From NCBI GenBank assembly GCA_016219965.1, contig JACRJM010000003.1, positions 593,902 to 657,901 on the forward strand: a stretch of DNA of 64,000 nt, in the 5' to 3' direction. The notes beneath the pieces are model-generated. The model did not search any database. It had not been told where the DNA came from and saw only the letters and a program-made list of their open reading frames with translations. The stretch is from Candidatus Schekmanbacteria bacterium. GTDB taxonomy: Bacteria > Schekmanbacteria > GWA2-38-11 > J061. The position numbers were made by a program, and so were the translations under genes. Shown here piece after piece: positions 34,653 through 43,848 of the stretch (positions are counted from its first letter, which is position 1; each line of letters starts with the position of its first letter).

Positions 34653-36086
34653 ATGAATTCTGTCTCGTTAAATTCACTTTTAGAGATAAACCCTAACATG
34701 AACTTGGCTGTCGGTGGAAAAATTGACGTAGCCAATTCCGGGGAAGATTTTAGTATTGAACAGTCTCTCGATACATCTGGTGAAACAGAAGGTATCCCGG
34801 ATTTTGCAGATTTGGTTAACAAAATAATAGAGGATGCTCTTCAGCCGAGTTCCGGGAAAAATATAAAAAATATAAGTGATGATAATGTAGAAGATATTGA
34901 TGAATCAATGAACGCTGACAAAACTGCAGCAGTGCAGTTGTTGGGGATGTTCCCGACAGAGGCTTTAATATTTGACAATACAGAAAATGCTGTTCCTCAA
35001 GAAGCAGTTCAAGAGCTTCAAGAGACTGGGATTCCGTTACCTCAGATAGATTTTAATACACATCTTAATACACAAACGACTGTTGGCACATGGAATGTTG
35101 AATATAATGAAATAACGGATGTGAAAAAAGATAATGTTCTTGATAAAGCAATTAATCTTGATGAAAACATTGTTAATAGAACCGTTGAAAGCATAGATTA
35201 TGAATCTGATGCTGTCGCACCTGACAATAACGCTGATATATTAAAGGCTGAATCAAGCCAGTCACTTCCATCTTCCAAGAATCCATTAGCCAGTAATACT
35301 GTTTATTCTGGGATCTTTAATGCAGACAGCTCAAATATAGGAGATGTACCCAAAGCTCCAGCAAAAGAGATTAAAGATAAGCCTCAATCAAAGATGCAAG
35401 ATGAAAATCAAAAGGTAAGTTTAGGTCAACAACAAACAAAGCCTTTTTCAATCACAATAGAAACCAAGAACACTGATATCCAGCAATTGACTCAAAAAAA
35501 TTCTGGAAAAGATAGTAATGGAAATGGGGAAAAGGACTTTGCAGAATCAGAGAAAATATCTCAGTCTGCTGTATTAAATAATAGAAAAACTGGTTATGAG
35601 ACTTTTAAGATTGAAACTTCTGAAAAACAAATCCAGATAGGACAAAAAGAAATAGATGGCAAGTTTCATACTGTTAAAGAACAGATTACTGATTCTGTTC
35701 ATGCAATGTTGTCAAGCGATAAAAAGGAATTGAAAATAGATTTTTCCCCTCCGAATCTTGGAAGTATAAAAATTGAACTTGTAACTAACGATAAAAAAGA
35801 AATCATAATATCTATTATTACCAGGGACAGTGGTGTCAAATCAGCTATTGAATCTAATCTTTCAAGTCTAATTAACAATATTTCTGATAGCGGTGTAAGC
35901 GTTAAAGAATTTACCGTCTCTGTAGGAGGCAACAGAGATTCATACTTACAGGATGACGGTAATTCTAGAAATCCGGCAAGAGACGGATTCCTTAAGTCAG
36001 ATGCATCATTATTAGAATCTGGAGCAGAGACACAAAAAATAAACCGTGTCAATTATTTGAACAGCGTAGTGGATCTCTACGTTTAA
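34653..36086 (+). CDS. fliK: Flagellar hook-length control protein FliK
   Basis: A 477-residue protein with a low-complexity, Asn/Gln/Ser-rich N-terminal ruler of about 340 residues. The conserved FliK C-terminal domain follows (LKIDFSPPNLGSIKIELVTN, then IITRDSGVKSAIESNLSSL). FliK measures the hook and triggers substrate switching through FlhB. The ATG at 34653 has GGAG eleven bases upstream; a TTG at 34644 overlaps the previous stop but has a ribosome site too close. A second FliK-like gene lies at 52110. Confidence 0.88.
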   Translation: MNSVSLNSLLEINPNMNLAVGGKIDVANSGEDFSIEQSLDTSGETEGIPDFADLVNKIIEDALQPSSGKNIKNISDDNVEDIDESMNADKTAAVQLLGMFPTEALIFDNTENAVPQEAVQELQETGIPLPQIDFNTHLNTQTTVGTWNVEYNEITDVKKDNVLDKAINLDENIVNRTVESIDYESDAVAPDNNADILKAESSQSLPSSKNPLASNTVYSGIFNADSSNIGDVPKAPAKEIKDKPQSKMQDENQKVSLGQQQTKPFSITIETKNTDIQQLTQKNSGKDSNGNGEKDFAESEKISQSAVLNNRKTGYETFKIETSEKQIQIGQKEIDGKFHTVKEQITDSVHAMLSSDKKELKIDFSPPNLGSIKIELVTNDKKEIIISIITRDSGVKSAIESNLSSLINNISDSGVSVKEFTVSVGGNRDSYLQDDGNSRNPARDGFLKSDASLLESGAETQKINRVNYLNSVVDLYV

Positions 36087-36110
36087 CCTTATTTTTTTGG
36101 AGGAATCTAA

Positions 36111-36770
36111 ATGACTATCTCAAACATATCCGGGATAACGTCTACAGCTCAATATGAGAAGCAGACTGATTCGACTAACTCACTCGGACAGGATGCTTTT
36201 TTAAGTATGCTTGTTACCCAGATGAAATACCAGGATCCGCTGGAACCGATGAAAAATACTGATTTCACAGCTCAGCTTGCGCAGTTTTCAAGTCTTGAAG
36301 CGTTAACTAATATACAAGATCAGTTTTCATCGTTAACTGCATCAATTGATTCACAGAATAATTTAATGACAGCGGCATTAATTGGCAAAGATGTTGAGGT
36401 GTCCGGAGATAGTATTGAAGTAAGCAATGGTAATGTTCCGCAGGTCAGCTTTGACCTAAGTGATAAAGCTTCATCAGTTGAAATATCAATTTACGATTCA
36501 ACAAATAATCTTGTCCAAAAAACTAGCGTGGGTGCTGCTGATGAAGGAAGAAACAGCTTTTCCTGGGACGGCCTCGATTCTTCCGGGAATAAAGTAAATG
36601 ATGGGTATTATACATTTACAGTATCAGCAAATAGCAGTGAGAATCTCCCTGTGAATGTTACTACTATTACAAGCGGTACAGTAACCGGAGTAGTTTTCAA
36701 AGAAGGGAAACCATATCTGCAGGTCGGAGGGCTGGAGATAGATCCGGACAACCTGCTGAACATTAAGTAA
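36111..36770 (+). CDS. flgD: Flagellar hook capping protein FlgD
   Basis: A 219-residue hook cap. The N-terminal block LGQDAFLSMLVTQMKYQDPL with MKNTDFTAQLAQFSSLEALT is the FlgD signature. The C-terminal half holds the Ig/Tudor-like domains (SFSWDGLDSSGNKVNDGYYT). FlgD guides hook subunits and is then lost. TTTGGAGGAATCTAA leads to the ATG. Confidence 0.95.
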   Translation: MTISNISGITSTAQYEKQTDSTNSLGQDAFLSMLVTQMKYQDPLEPMKNTDFTAQLAQFSSLEALTNIQDQFSSLTASIDSQNNLMTAALIGKDVEVSGDSIEVSNGNVPQVSFDLSDKASSVEISIYDSTNNLVQKTSVGAADEGRNSFSWDGLDSSGNKVNDGYYTFTVSANSSENLPVNVTTITSGTVTGVVFKEGKPYLQVGGLEIDPDNLLNIK

Positions 36771-36821
36771 GAAAAATTTAATAAAGTATGGTGATTTCTA
36801 ACGCTTTTTAGGAGGAAAAAA

Positions 36822-38093
36822 ATGTTAAGTTCATTATTTGCAGGTATTAGCGGATTAAATGCCCACCAGGCAGCATTGTCTGTCATTGGGAACAACATTG
36901 CGAATGTAAACACAGTAGGTTTTAAGTCAAGCAGGACAAGTTTTTCTGATATTCTAAGCCAAAGTCTTTCTGGAGGCGGTCAGATAGGTAGAGGTGTAAA
37001 ACTTCAAACCGTAAGTCCAATGTTTACACAGGGTTCTTTTCAAAGTACATCCAACGTTACCGATCTTGCTATTGATGGGAACGGGTTCTTTATAGTAGAG
37101 AACTCTAATGGCAGATTTTATACGCGGGCAGGTCAGTTTTCTTTTGACAATGACGGAAGTCTGGTTACAAACGATGGATCAAAAGTAAAAGGTTACACCA
37201 TAGACCAAAATGGCAATACAAGCGGGAGTTTGACTGATATAAACTTGTCATCAACATCTTCTTCTCCAAAGGCTACTGAATCTATTACTATGGCGGTTAA
37301 CCTTGATTCAAGTGAGGCAGTCCAATCTTCTTTTGATGCAACAGATCCAGAGAGTACATCTAACTTTTCCTCATCTGTTACTGTTTATGACTCACTAGGC
37401 AACGGACATCTAACGACAGTTTATTTTAATAAGACTTCAGAAAATAGCTGGGATTGGCATGCACTTGTTGATGGCAGCGACTTGACGGGTGGGACCGCAG
37501 GAATAATGCAGGAAACTGCTTCTGGTAGCATTACATTTAATGACAGTGGTGCACTTGATACGGAAACTATTAACGCATCTGATTTCGATTTTAACAGCGG
37601 TGCACAGCAGAACCAGTCTATATCATTGGATTTTGGTACAAGCATAACAACAGATTCAGGGAACGGGCTTGATGGTACTACGCAATTTGCTGCGGCATCG
37701 GCTACCAATTTTCAAGATCAGGATGGTTATAGCTCTGGATCTCTTCAGAGCATTTCTATAGATAGCGAAGGAATAGTGTCTGGTATGTTTTCAAATGGTG
37801 CGGCAAAAAATCTCTATAAGGTAGCCCTTGCAAGCTTCAAAAATGATGGGGGGCTTACCAGTGTTGGAGGTAATATGTATGCAGAAAGTAAAGATTCAGG
37901 ACTTCCAATTATAGGGATGGCTAACTCTGCAGGGTTCGGTAATATCAATTCTAGCAGCCTGGAACTTTCAAATGTCGATCTTTCACAGGAATTTGTAAAT
38001 CTGATAACTATACAGAGAGGATTTCAGGCAAATTCCAAGGTGATTACTGTCGGTGATGAAATGCTTCAGGATCTTGTAAATCTTAAGAGATAA
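36822..38093 (+). CDS. flgE: Flagellar hook protein FlgE
   Basis: A 423-residue hook subunit with the N-terminal [20 protein letters not shown] motif and the C-terminal QEFVNLITIQRGFQANSKVI helix. The hypervariable middle (about 160-330) is rich in Ser, Asn and Asp. The hook joins rod to filament. TTAGGAGG precedes the ATG. A strong terminator follows 10 bases past the stop, so it closes the flgB operon. Confidence 0.95.
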   Translation: MLSSLFAGISGLNAHQAALSVIGNNIANVNTVGFKSSRTSFSDILSQSLSGGGQIGRGVKLQTVSPMFTQGSFQSTSNVTDLAIDGNGFFIVENSNGRFYTRAGQFSFDNDGSLVTNDGSKVKGYTIDQNGNTSGSLTDINLSSTSSSPKATESITMAVNLDSSEAVQSSFDATDPESTSNFSSSVTVYDSLGNGHLTTVYFNKTSENSWDWHALVDGSDLTGGTAGIMQETASGSITFNDSGALDTETINASDFDFNSGAQQNQSISLDFGTSITTDSGNGLDGTTQFAAASATNFQDQDGYSSGSLQSISIDSEGIVSGMFSNGAAKNLYKVALASFKNDGGLTSVGGNMYAESKDSGLPIIGMANSAGFGNINSSSLELSNVDLSQEFVNLITIQRGFQANSKVITVGDEMLQDLVNLKR

Positions 38094-38103
38094 TTCTTAG
38101 TTT

Positions 38104-38142
38104 GGCCCTGTCAATTGCTGACAGGGCCTTCCTTTCATTTTT
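38104..38142 (+). terminator. Rho-independent terminator of the flgB-flgE operon
   Basis: A perfect 10-base stem GGCCCTGTCA/TGACAGGGCC with loop ATTGC at 38104-38128, followed by TTCCTTTCATTTTT. The intergenic stretch 38094-38428 otherwise holds the candidate activator element and the fliL sigma-54 promoter; no gene is seen in it. Confidence 0.85.
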
Positions 38143-38203
38143 AATACTATTATCAAATACCATTAGCGTCAGCGGATTGACTTATAATCAGTAAATTGAC
38201 GAA

Positions 38204-38228
38204 TATATAAATTGTCTGGCTATGTTAA
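38204..38228 (+). promoter_or_regulatory. Candidate activator-binding element, copy 2
   Basis: Same 25-bp element as at 22481 (22 of 25 identical, core TGTCTGGCT), 130 bases upstream of the fliL sigma-54 promoter, same orientation. Confidence 0.5.
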
Positions 38229-38358
38229 TAGTCACATCTCTTAGGGTTTGTTTTCTGATTATCTTCTGATGTTAGTTAACATACTGATTGTTAATGACAA
38301 TCAATTATATGTATGTTCGAAATATTTATTCTTATTTTATTCTAAAAAAAGAAACCTT

Positions 38359-38373
38359 TGGCATAACCCTTGC
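38359..38373 (+). promoter_or_regulatory. Sigma-54 promoter of the fliL operon
   Basis: TGGCATAACCCTTGC, exact -24/-12 elements. Transcription start would be near 38385, about 44 bases before the fliL ATG. Confidence 0.78.
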
Positions 38374-38428
38374 TTAATCACTTCTATCAAAGGGCACAGT
38401 TATATTTTGGAGAAATAAGGAGAATAGT

Positions 38429-38983
38429 ATGGATGAAGAAAAAAAAGCAGTTGAAGATAAGGCAGCAGATAAAAAAACACCTGATAAGGATAAAGTAAAA
38501 AAAATTTCTGGAGAACCTGGCAAAGGTACCAAAAAGAAATTTTCGCTTAAGATGATTTTAATAATTTCAGGAGTAATCCTTGCTTTAGGTGGCGCATCTT
38601 TGGCTGCTATAACTTATTTTAAAAAAAGTTCTCCTGCAGAATCAGAAACAAACGTCACAAATGAGGATCTTTCTGCAATAAAAACGGAAAACTACAAATT
38701 AGAAACCTTTATTGTGAATCTTACAGATAGCGAGAGGAATAAATATCTCAAAGTTACTATGGAACTTGAAATTGCGGGTCTTAAGGCTAAGGAAGATATA
38801 GAAACAAACCTCTCAAAGATCAGAGATGTAATTGTTTTATTCCTTTCAGCAAAAAGTTTTGATGAGGTTAAGTCAATAGAAGGAAAAATAGATCTTAAAA
38901 CAGAGTTGGTTAAAAGAATCAATGCTTCATTAAAATCAAGTGTTGTAAGGGAAATATATTTCACTGAGTTCGTTGTTCAATAA
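38429..38983 (+). CDS. fliL: Flagellar stator-associated protein FliL
   Basis: A 184-residue single-pass protein. A Lys-rich cytoplasmic N-terminus is followed by one helix (MILIISGVILALGGASLAAI) and a periplasmic FliL domain (YKLETFIVNLTDSERNKYLK, then VREIYFTEFVVQ). FliL rings the stator units. It begins a run of genes almost all overlapping or within 25 bases, up to flhG. Confidence 0.92.
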   Translation: MDEEKKAVEDKAADKKTPDKDKVKKISGEPGKGTKKKFSLKMILIISGVILALGGASLAAITYFKKSSPAESETNVTNEDLSAIKTENYKLETFIVNLTDSERNKYLKVTMELEIAGLKAKEDIETNLSKIRDVIVLFLSAKSFDEVKSIEGKIDLKTELVKRINASLKSSVVREIYFTEFVVQ

Positions 38984-38999
38984 ATATTAAGGGGAAGAC

Positions 39000-40010
39000 T
39001 TGAACCAAATACTTTCACAAGAAGAAGTAGATGCCCTATTAAATGGCATAAAGTCTGGAGATGTAACGACAGAAAGCACAGTTAAGGACAACAGATATAG
39101 CGATGGTTGTCAACCTTTTGACTTTATAAAGAATAACAGACGTATGAAGGGCAGCTTTCCGGCTGTTGACATGGTACATGAAGTTTTTTGCAGAAAACTA
39201 AGAACGACAATCTCAAGTCTCTTTGGGAAAATAATTGAGAATATAAGCCTGAGAGATTCAAGAATATTAAAATATAAAGATTTTCTAAGAAGTATTCAGC
39301 TACCAGCAAGCTTCCATGTGATAAGAATGAATCCTCTGAGAGGACTAGGTTTGCTGGTTTTGGACTCTAAATTAGCTTTTTCGTTTATTGATTGCCTGCT
39401 TGGAGGAAGAGGAGACAACACTTTTACGGTAGAGGATAGAGAGTTTACAACCATAGAACAGAGTTTAATAAAAAAACTTAATGTAAATATAACAGCTGAT
39501 CTTCAGAAATCGTGGGTCAGCGTGTATCCGCTTAAGATTGAAGAAGTCAGCACGGAGACAAACCCGCAGTTTGTTTCAATTTGTTTTCCTTCTGATATGG
39601 TCATGGTCACCTCAATAGATGTAGATATACTTGGCGCTCTGGATATATGCGTGCCTATGTCAATTCTTGAGCCATTGAGGGGAAAGTTCAGCAAAAATCT
39701 TTCAGGGATGAAGACTGATGTTGATGCTAACTGGAGAAAGATGATGCTAAATCAACTTGTAAAGACAAAACTCGATTTGAAAGTAGAATTAGGAGAAGTA
39801 AAAATTACAGGGAGACAGTTAATATCTTTAAGGCAGGGCGATGTCATCTTCCTCAAAAACGGACCGTCTGATGAATTCCCAATATTCATTGAAGGAAAAC
39901 AAAAATTAAGAGGTACGCCAGGATCTATGAAAGGAAATAAAGCAATTCAGATTATGAATGATATTAATACAAGGAGGTTAGGGAATGGAAGAAAATCTAA
40001 ACGTAAATGA
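39000..40010 (+). CDS. fliM: Flagellar motor switch protein FliM
   Basis: A 336-residue C-ring protein. The N-terminal LSQEEVDALLNG is the CheY-P binding peptide. The middle domain has VIRMNPLRGLGLLVLDSKL and the C-terminal SPOA domain ends near LRQGDVIFLKNGPSDEFPIF. The start codon is TTG with GGGGAAG upstream. It overlaps fliN by 26 bases. Confidence 0.96.
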   Translation: MNQILSQEEVDALLNGIKSGDVTTESTVKDNRYSDGCQPFDFIKNNRRMKGSFPAVDMVHEVFCRKLRTTISSLFGKIIENISLRDSRILKYKDFLRSIQLPASFHVIRMNPLRGLGLLVLDSKLAFSFIDCLLGGRGDNTFTVEDREFTTIEQSLIKKLNVNITADLQKSWVSVYPLKIEEVSTETNPQFVSICFPSDMVMVTSIDVDILGALDICVPMSILEPLRGKFSKNLSGMKTDVDANWRKMMLNQLVKTKLDLKVELGEVKITGRQLISLRQGDVIFLKNGPSDEFPIFIEGKQKLRGTPGSMKGNKAIQIMNDINTRRLGNGRKSKRK

Positions 40011-40377
40011 TGCCAACAGCTTTTCCTTGGAAGAAATTGAAGCCGGGAAAACTCAAATGAGAAATCAGGAAAACTCAAATGATGAAGAAAAAGATGATGT
40101 TCTATCTAATGTTAAAACTGCTGATTTAGATTTCATAATGGATATACCTCTAAAGGTATCAGTCATTTTTGGGAAAGCTAAAATGCGTATAAATGATTTG
40201 ATCCAACTCGGGCAGGGATCAGTAATAGAGCTAGACAAAGAAGTTGGAGAACCTCTCGAGATATATGTCAATGAGAAGCTTCTGGCTCTGGGAGAAGTGG
40301 TTGTTATAAATGAAAAGTTTGGGATTAAACTATTAAACATTGTCAGTCCTGAAGAAAGGTTAAGTAAACTAAAATGA
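39985..40377 (+). CDS. fliN: Flagellar motor switch protein FliN
   Basis: A 130-residue protein with an acidic, disordered first half and a C-terminal SPOA domain (DIPLKVSVIFGKAKMRINDL, then EPLEIYVNEKLLALGEVVVI). FliN forms the lower C ring with FliM and docks FliH. AAGGAGGTTAGGG before the ATG, lying inside the fliM end. Confidence 0.95.
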   Translation: MEENLNVNDANSFSLEEIEAGKTQMRNQENSNDEEKDDVLSNVKTADLDFIMDIPLKVSVIFGKAKMRINDLIQLGQGSVIELDKEVGEPLEIYVNEKLLALGEVVVINEKFGIKLLNIVSPEERLSKLK

Positions 40378-40970
40378 AGTTGGGACTGATCGTTTTTTCA
40401 TTATTATTTGGGCTGGTTTTCGCAATAGGCTCGTTTCCTGTTCTGGTATCAGGAGCAGAAACAGATATTGTAAGTGATGCATCATTAATCCCTGCTGAAA
40501 TTTCGAGCAATAGTACTTTAAAAACTGATATTCCTGTTAACGATGGGTTAGATTTTAAAAAGAACTTATTAAAAAGTGCAGGTATCTTAATAATATTACT
40601 TGGTGTTATGTTCCTGGCAATTTTTATCATTAAACAATGTCAGGGTACCCAGAGGAAGCCTGAAAACATAAAAGTAGTATCTAACTGTTATTTAGGAAGT
40701 AACAGACGAGTAAGCGTTCTTGAGATTGGCGAAGAAAAACTCCTGATAGGCATTACTCCAACACAAATTAATCTTCTAATAAGATTTCCAGTATCAGATA
40801 CATCTCATGATATTTTTTCAGGAGAAGACGATGGAGTTACTTCGAACTTTAAAGAACATCTTGAGAAGAACATATTATTTCATTCTGATAAAAGTCAACT
40901 ATCCGGTCTAAATAGTATTTGTAGAAGCTCAATATCATTAATTCAGAAAATGGTTAAACGTTATGCTTAA
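40374..40970 (+). CDS. fliO: Flagellar biosynthesis protein FliO
   Basis: A 198-residue protein with a cleavable-looking signal ([20 protein letters not shown]), a periplasmic stretch, one helix ([20 protein letters not shown]) and a cytoplasmic FliO domain ([20 protein letters not shown], then [13 protein letters not shown]). FliO helps FliP assemble into the export gate. Start overlaps the fliN stop by four bases. Confidence 0.88.
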   Translation: MKLGLIVFSLLFGLVFAIGSFPVLVSGAETDIVSDASLIPAEISSNSTLKTDIPVNDGLDFKKNLLKSAGILIILLGVMFLAIFIIKQCQGTQRKPENIKVVSNCYLGSNRRVSVLEIGEEKLLIGITPTQINLLIRFPVSDTSHDIFSGEDDGVTSNFKEHLEKNILFHSDKSQLSGLNSICRSSISLIQKMVKRYA

Positions 40971-41706
40971 AATAATAGCCGCTACATTAATTACAATCTT
41001 AATAACATCAGTTGCAGCTGCAGCACCGGTACCTGTTCCAAATATAAGTATTGGCATTGGGGAAGGGAACAATCCAGAGACTGTATCTGCGGGTGTAAAG
41101 ATCCTCATTCTTCTTACAATATTATCCTTAGCTCCTGCTATACTTATTATGCTGACAGGCTTCACAAGGATAATAATTGTTTTTCACTTCCTTAGGCAAG
41201 CACTTGGCACTCAGCAGATGCCTCCCAACCAGGTTATAATCGGACTCGCATTATTTCTTACTTTTTTCATAATGTCCCCATATTTTATACAAATAAACGA
41301 CGAAGCCATACAACCATATTTAAAGAAGAGCATTACCCAAGAAGAAACAATTCAACGAGCAGCAGAACCTCTCAAGAAGTTTATGTTTAAACAAACAAGA
41401 GAAAAAGACCTTGCTTTGTTTGTAGAACTTTCAGGGAAAAAAAATTTAAAATCTAAACAAGAAACACCTTTTTTTGTTTTAGTCCCAGCTTTCGTTATAA
41501 GCGAGCTTAAGACAGCATTTCAAATAGGCTTCTTAATTTATATTCCTTTTCTGGTTATTGATATTGTTGTTGCGAGTGTCTTGCTTTCCATGGGAATGAT
41601 GATGTTGCCGCCAGTTATGATCTCTCTTCCATTTAAGATTATTCTATTTGTTCTTGTAGATGGTTGGTATCTGATTGTCGGTTCTTTGGTAAAAAGTTTC
41701 TATTAG
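40963..41706 (+). CDS. fliP: Flagellar export gate protein FliP
   Basis: A 247-residue protein of normal length, with signal sequence and four helices. The conserved block [20 protein letters not shown] and [20 protein letters not shown] are diagnostic. It forms the pentameric core of the gate with FliQ and FliR. Overlaps fliO by eight bases. Confidence 0.97.
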   Translation: MLKIIAATLITILITSVAAAAPVPVPNISIGIGEGNNPETVSAGVKILILLTILSLAPAILIMLTGFTRIIIVFHFLRQALGTQQMPPNQVIIGLALFLTFFIMSPYFIQINDEAIQPYLKKSITQEETIQRAAEPLKKFMFKQTREKDLALFVELSGKKNLKSKQETPFFVLVPAFVISELKTAFQIGFLIYIPFLVIDIVVASVLLSMGMMMLPPVMISLPFKIILFVLVDGWYLIVGSLVKSFY

Positions 41707-41714
41707 GAGATAGT

Positions 41715-41984
41715 ATGAGCCCTGATTTTGTAATAAATATTTCAGTCCAATCACTGAAAACTGCTTTTCTAATTTCTGCACCAATGCTGAGCTTTGGGCT
41801 TGTTGCAGGTCTTTTAATAAGCATTTTTCAGGCAGTTACACAGATTAATGAAATGACTCTGTCAATAATACCAAAAATAATCGCAGTTGCTGTTGCCTTG
41901 GTTATTTTTGGACCATGGATGATAAGGCATATGATGGAATTTACGACCAATATTTTTGTCAATATACCAAATTACATAAAATGA
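41715..41984 (+). CDS. fliQ: Flagellar export gate protein FliQ
   Basis: An 89-residue protein with two helices and the motif FGLVAGLLISIFQAVTQINE, then MTLSIIPKIIAV. The start is the ATG at 41715, with TAGGAGATAGT upstream; the frame is open earlier but would run into fliP. It is the usual 89 residues. Confidence 0.96.
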   Translation: MSPDFVINISVQSLKTAFLISAPMLSFGLVAGLLISIFQAVTQINEMTLSIIPKIIAVAVALVIFGPWMIRHMMEFTTNIFVNIPNYIK

Positions 41985-42757
41985 AGCCATTCAATATAGA
42001 AGTCGTTCAAATAGAAATATTCATGCTGATTTTTTTCAGGATATTTGCGCTCTTATATGTAACTCCAATAATGGGTGACAAGAGAGTACCAATAATACTG
42101 AGAATTGGATTTTCTGTGATACTTTCATTTGTCGTATTTCCTGTGACCAATGGCTATAACGTTGTATTGAATGATGTGATGAACTTTTTGTTTGCCGCTG
42201 GTAGGGAGATAATTATAGGAATGGCATTGGGCTTTTTAGTTAAACTCCTTTTTTCAGCTATTGACTTTGCTGCTGAGATTTCTGGATTCCAAATGGGATT
42301 CGGAATGGTAAGTGTGTTAGATCCTAATTTTGACGACCAGGTTTCAATAATTACACAGTTTGAAAGTATTGTTGCAACTCTAATTTTTCTTTCAATAAAT
42401 GCTCATCATTTCATAATAGAATCTATATGCAGAAGCTTCAAAGTAGTCCCTCTTGGCCGTATGATATTATCCGGGAAAATTACTGACTATTTTATCATGA
42501 CGAGTACAGAAATATTTAGCATATCTCTTAAAATTAGTGCCCCTATAATTGTTACCCTTCTTCTTACTAATATAATCTTGGGAATACTTGTCAGAACTGT
42601 TCCGCAAATTAACATGTTCATGATAAGTTTCCCGGTGACCATAGGGCTAGGTTTGATAGTGCTCGGGTTTTCACTCCCTTTCATGGCTGGAGTTTTTAAA
42701 AACATTTTTTTTACAATAGATTTTAGAATGCTTAAGCTTTTAAAGCTTTTTATATGA
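41981..42757 (+). CDS. fliR: Flagellar export gate protein FliR
   Basis: A 258-residue protein with about six helices and the FliR blocks FRIFALLYVTPIMGDKRVPI and FAAEISGFQMGFGMVSVLDP (here DFAAEISGFQMGF). ATG at 41981 overlaps the FliQ stop (ATGA) and gives the standard length; the longer open frame begins inside fliQ. Confidence 0.95.
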   Translation: MKPFNIEVVQIEIFMLIFFRIFALLYVTPIMGDKRVPIILRIGFSVILSFVVFPVTNGYNVVLNDVMNFLFAAGREIIIGMALGFLVKLLFSAIDFAAEISGFQMGFGMVSVLDPNFDDQVSIITQFESIVATLIFLSINAHHFIIESICRSFKVVPLGRMILSGKITDYFIMTSTEIFSISLKISAPIIVTLLLTNIILGILVRTVPQINMFMISFPVTIGLGLIVLGFSLPFMAGVFKNIFFTIDFRMLKLLKLFI

Positions 42758-42771
42758 TTAAGGATTAAAGA

Positions 42772-43848
42772 ATGGCAGATCAGGAAAAAGATCAGAGGAC
42801 TGAACCCGCAACACCTAGAAAGCGTGAAGAAGCACGCAAAAAAGGCAACGTTGCGCACAGCAGGGAAGTAAATACAGTGTTTATTCTTCTAAGTGGTCTT
42901 TCAGTTTTTTATTTTTTAGGAAGGGAGATGATAATAAAAATTCAAAATCTCCTTTATTTTCTCCTTAAGTCAGCTGGACAAAGGGAGATGTTACCTCAAG
43001 ACTTGTATTCATATATGGTTATGCTTATTGGTCAGTTAGCAATTATTTTAATTCCGCTATTTGCAGTTATTTTAATAAGTGGTGTAGTATCGCAGCTTAT
43101 ACAAGTCGGACTTCTTTTTACCTTTGACCCAATTAAGCCACAACTATCCAAGATAAATCCAATGTCCGGATTTAAACGTTTATTATCCAAAAAATCGCTA
43201 GAAATGCTCGCAAAATCGATATTGAAAATTTTAGGACTTTCCTTATGTGCTTATTTTGCAGTGAAAAATGAATTTGCCAATATCTCAAGCATGGTAAATT
43301 TCAGTGCGGCTGAGCTGCTAAATTATTTTGGCAATATTTCTTTTAGACTTTTTAAGTATACACTTGGGTTTTTTAGCATAATAGCAGCAGCAGACTATCT
43401 TTTTACAAAACGAGAATATGATAATGAACTGAAAATGACAAAAGAAGAAGTGAAAGAAGAGTATCGTCAACGAGAAGGTGACCCACAGGTTAAAAGCAGG
43501 GTTAGGTCAATCCAAAGAGAATTAGCAAGAAGAAGGATGATGGAGGAAGTTCCGAAGGCTGATGTCGTTATTACAAACCCTACAAGATTAGCCATTGCTC
43601 TTTTATATGACCCAGTGAAAATAGGAGCACCGCAAGTAGTTGCAAAAGGCCAAGGTTACATTGCAGAAAGAATCAGAGAAATAGCAAAGAAAAATTCCGT
43701 TCCTATAGTTGAAAACAAACCACTTGCAAGAACACTTTTTAAACTTGTTGATGTTGGTATGGCAGTCCCACCTAATCTATATAAAGCTGTGGCTGAGATT
43801 TTAGCGTACATTTATAAAATTAATGGAAAACTAAAACATATTAAATAA
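42772..43848 (+). CDS. flhB: Flagellar export switch protein FlhB with NPTR in place of NPTH
   Basis: A 358-residue protein: N-terminal TEPATPRKREEARKKGNVAH, four helices, and the cytoplasmic FlhB-C domain. The autocleavage loop reads VVITNPTRLAIALLYDP, so the usual His of NPTH is Arg. The cleavage Asn-Pro bond is retained. FlhB switches export from rod/hook to filament after contact with FliK. Its stop overlaps the flhA start (TAATG). Confidence 0.94.
   Translation: MADQEKDQRTEPATPRKREEARKKGNVAHSREVNTVFILLSGLSVFYFLGREMIIKIQNLLYFLLKSAGQREMLPQDLYSYMVMLIGQLAIILIPLFAVILISGVVSQLIQVGLLFTFDPIKPQLSKINPMSGFKRLLSKKSLEMLAKSILKILGLSLCAYFAVKNEFANISSMVNFSAAELLNYFGNISFRLFKYTLGFFSIIAAADYLFTKREYDNELKMTKEEVKEEYRQREGDPQVKSRVRSIQRELARRRMMEEVPKADVVITNPTRLAIALLYDPVKIGAPQVVAKGQGYIAERIREIAKKNSVPIVENKPLARTLFKLVDVGMAVPPNLYKAVAEILAYIYKINGKLKHIK

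Noticed and set aside
38143..38358. A short flbD-like gene between flgE and fliL
   Set aside because: Only frames of about 15 codons are open here and none has a ribosome site. The stretch is regulatory.
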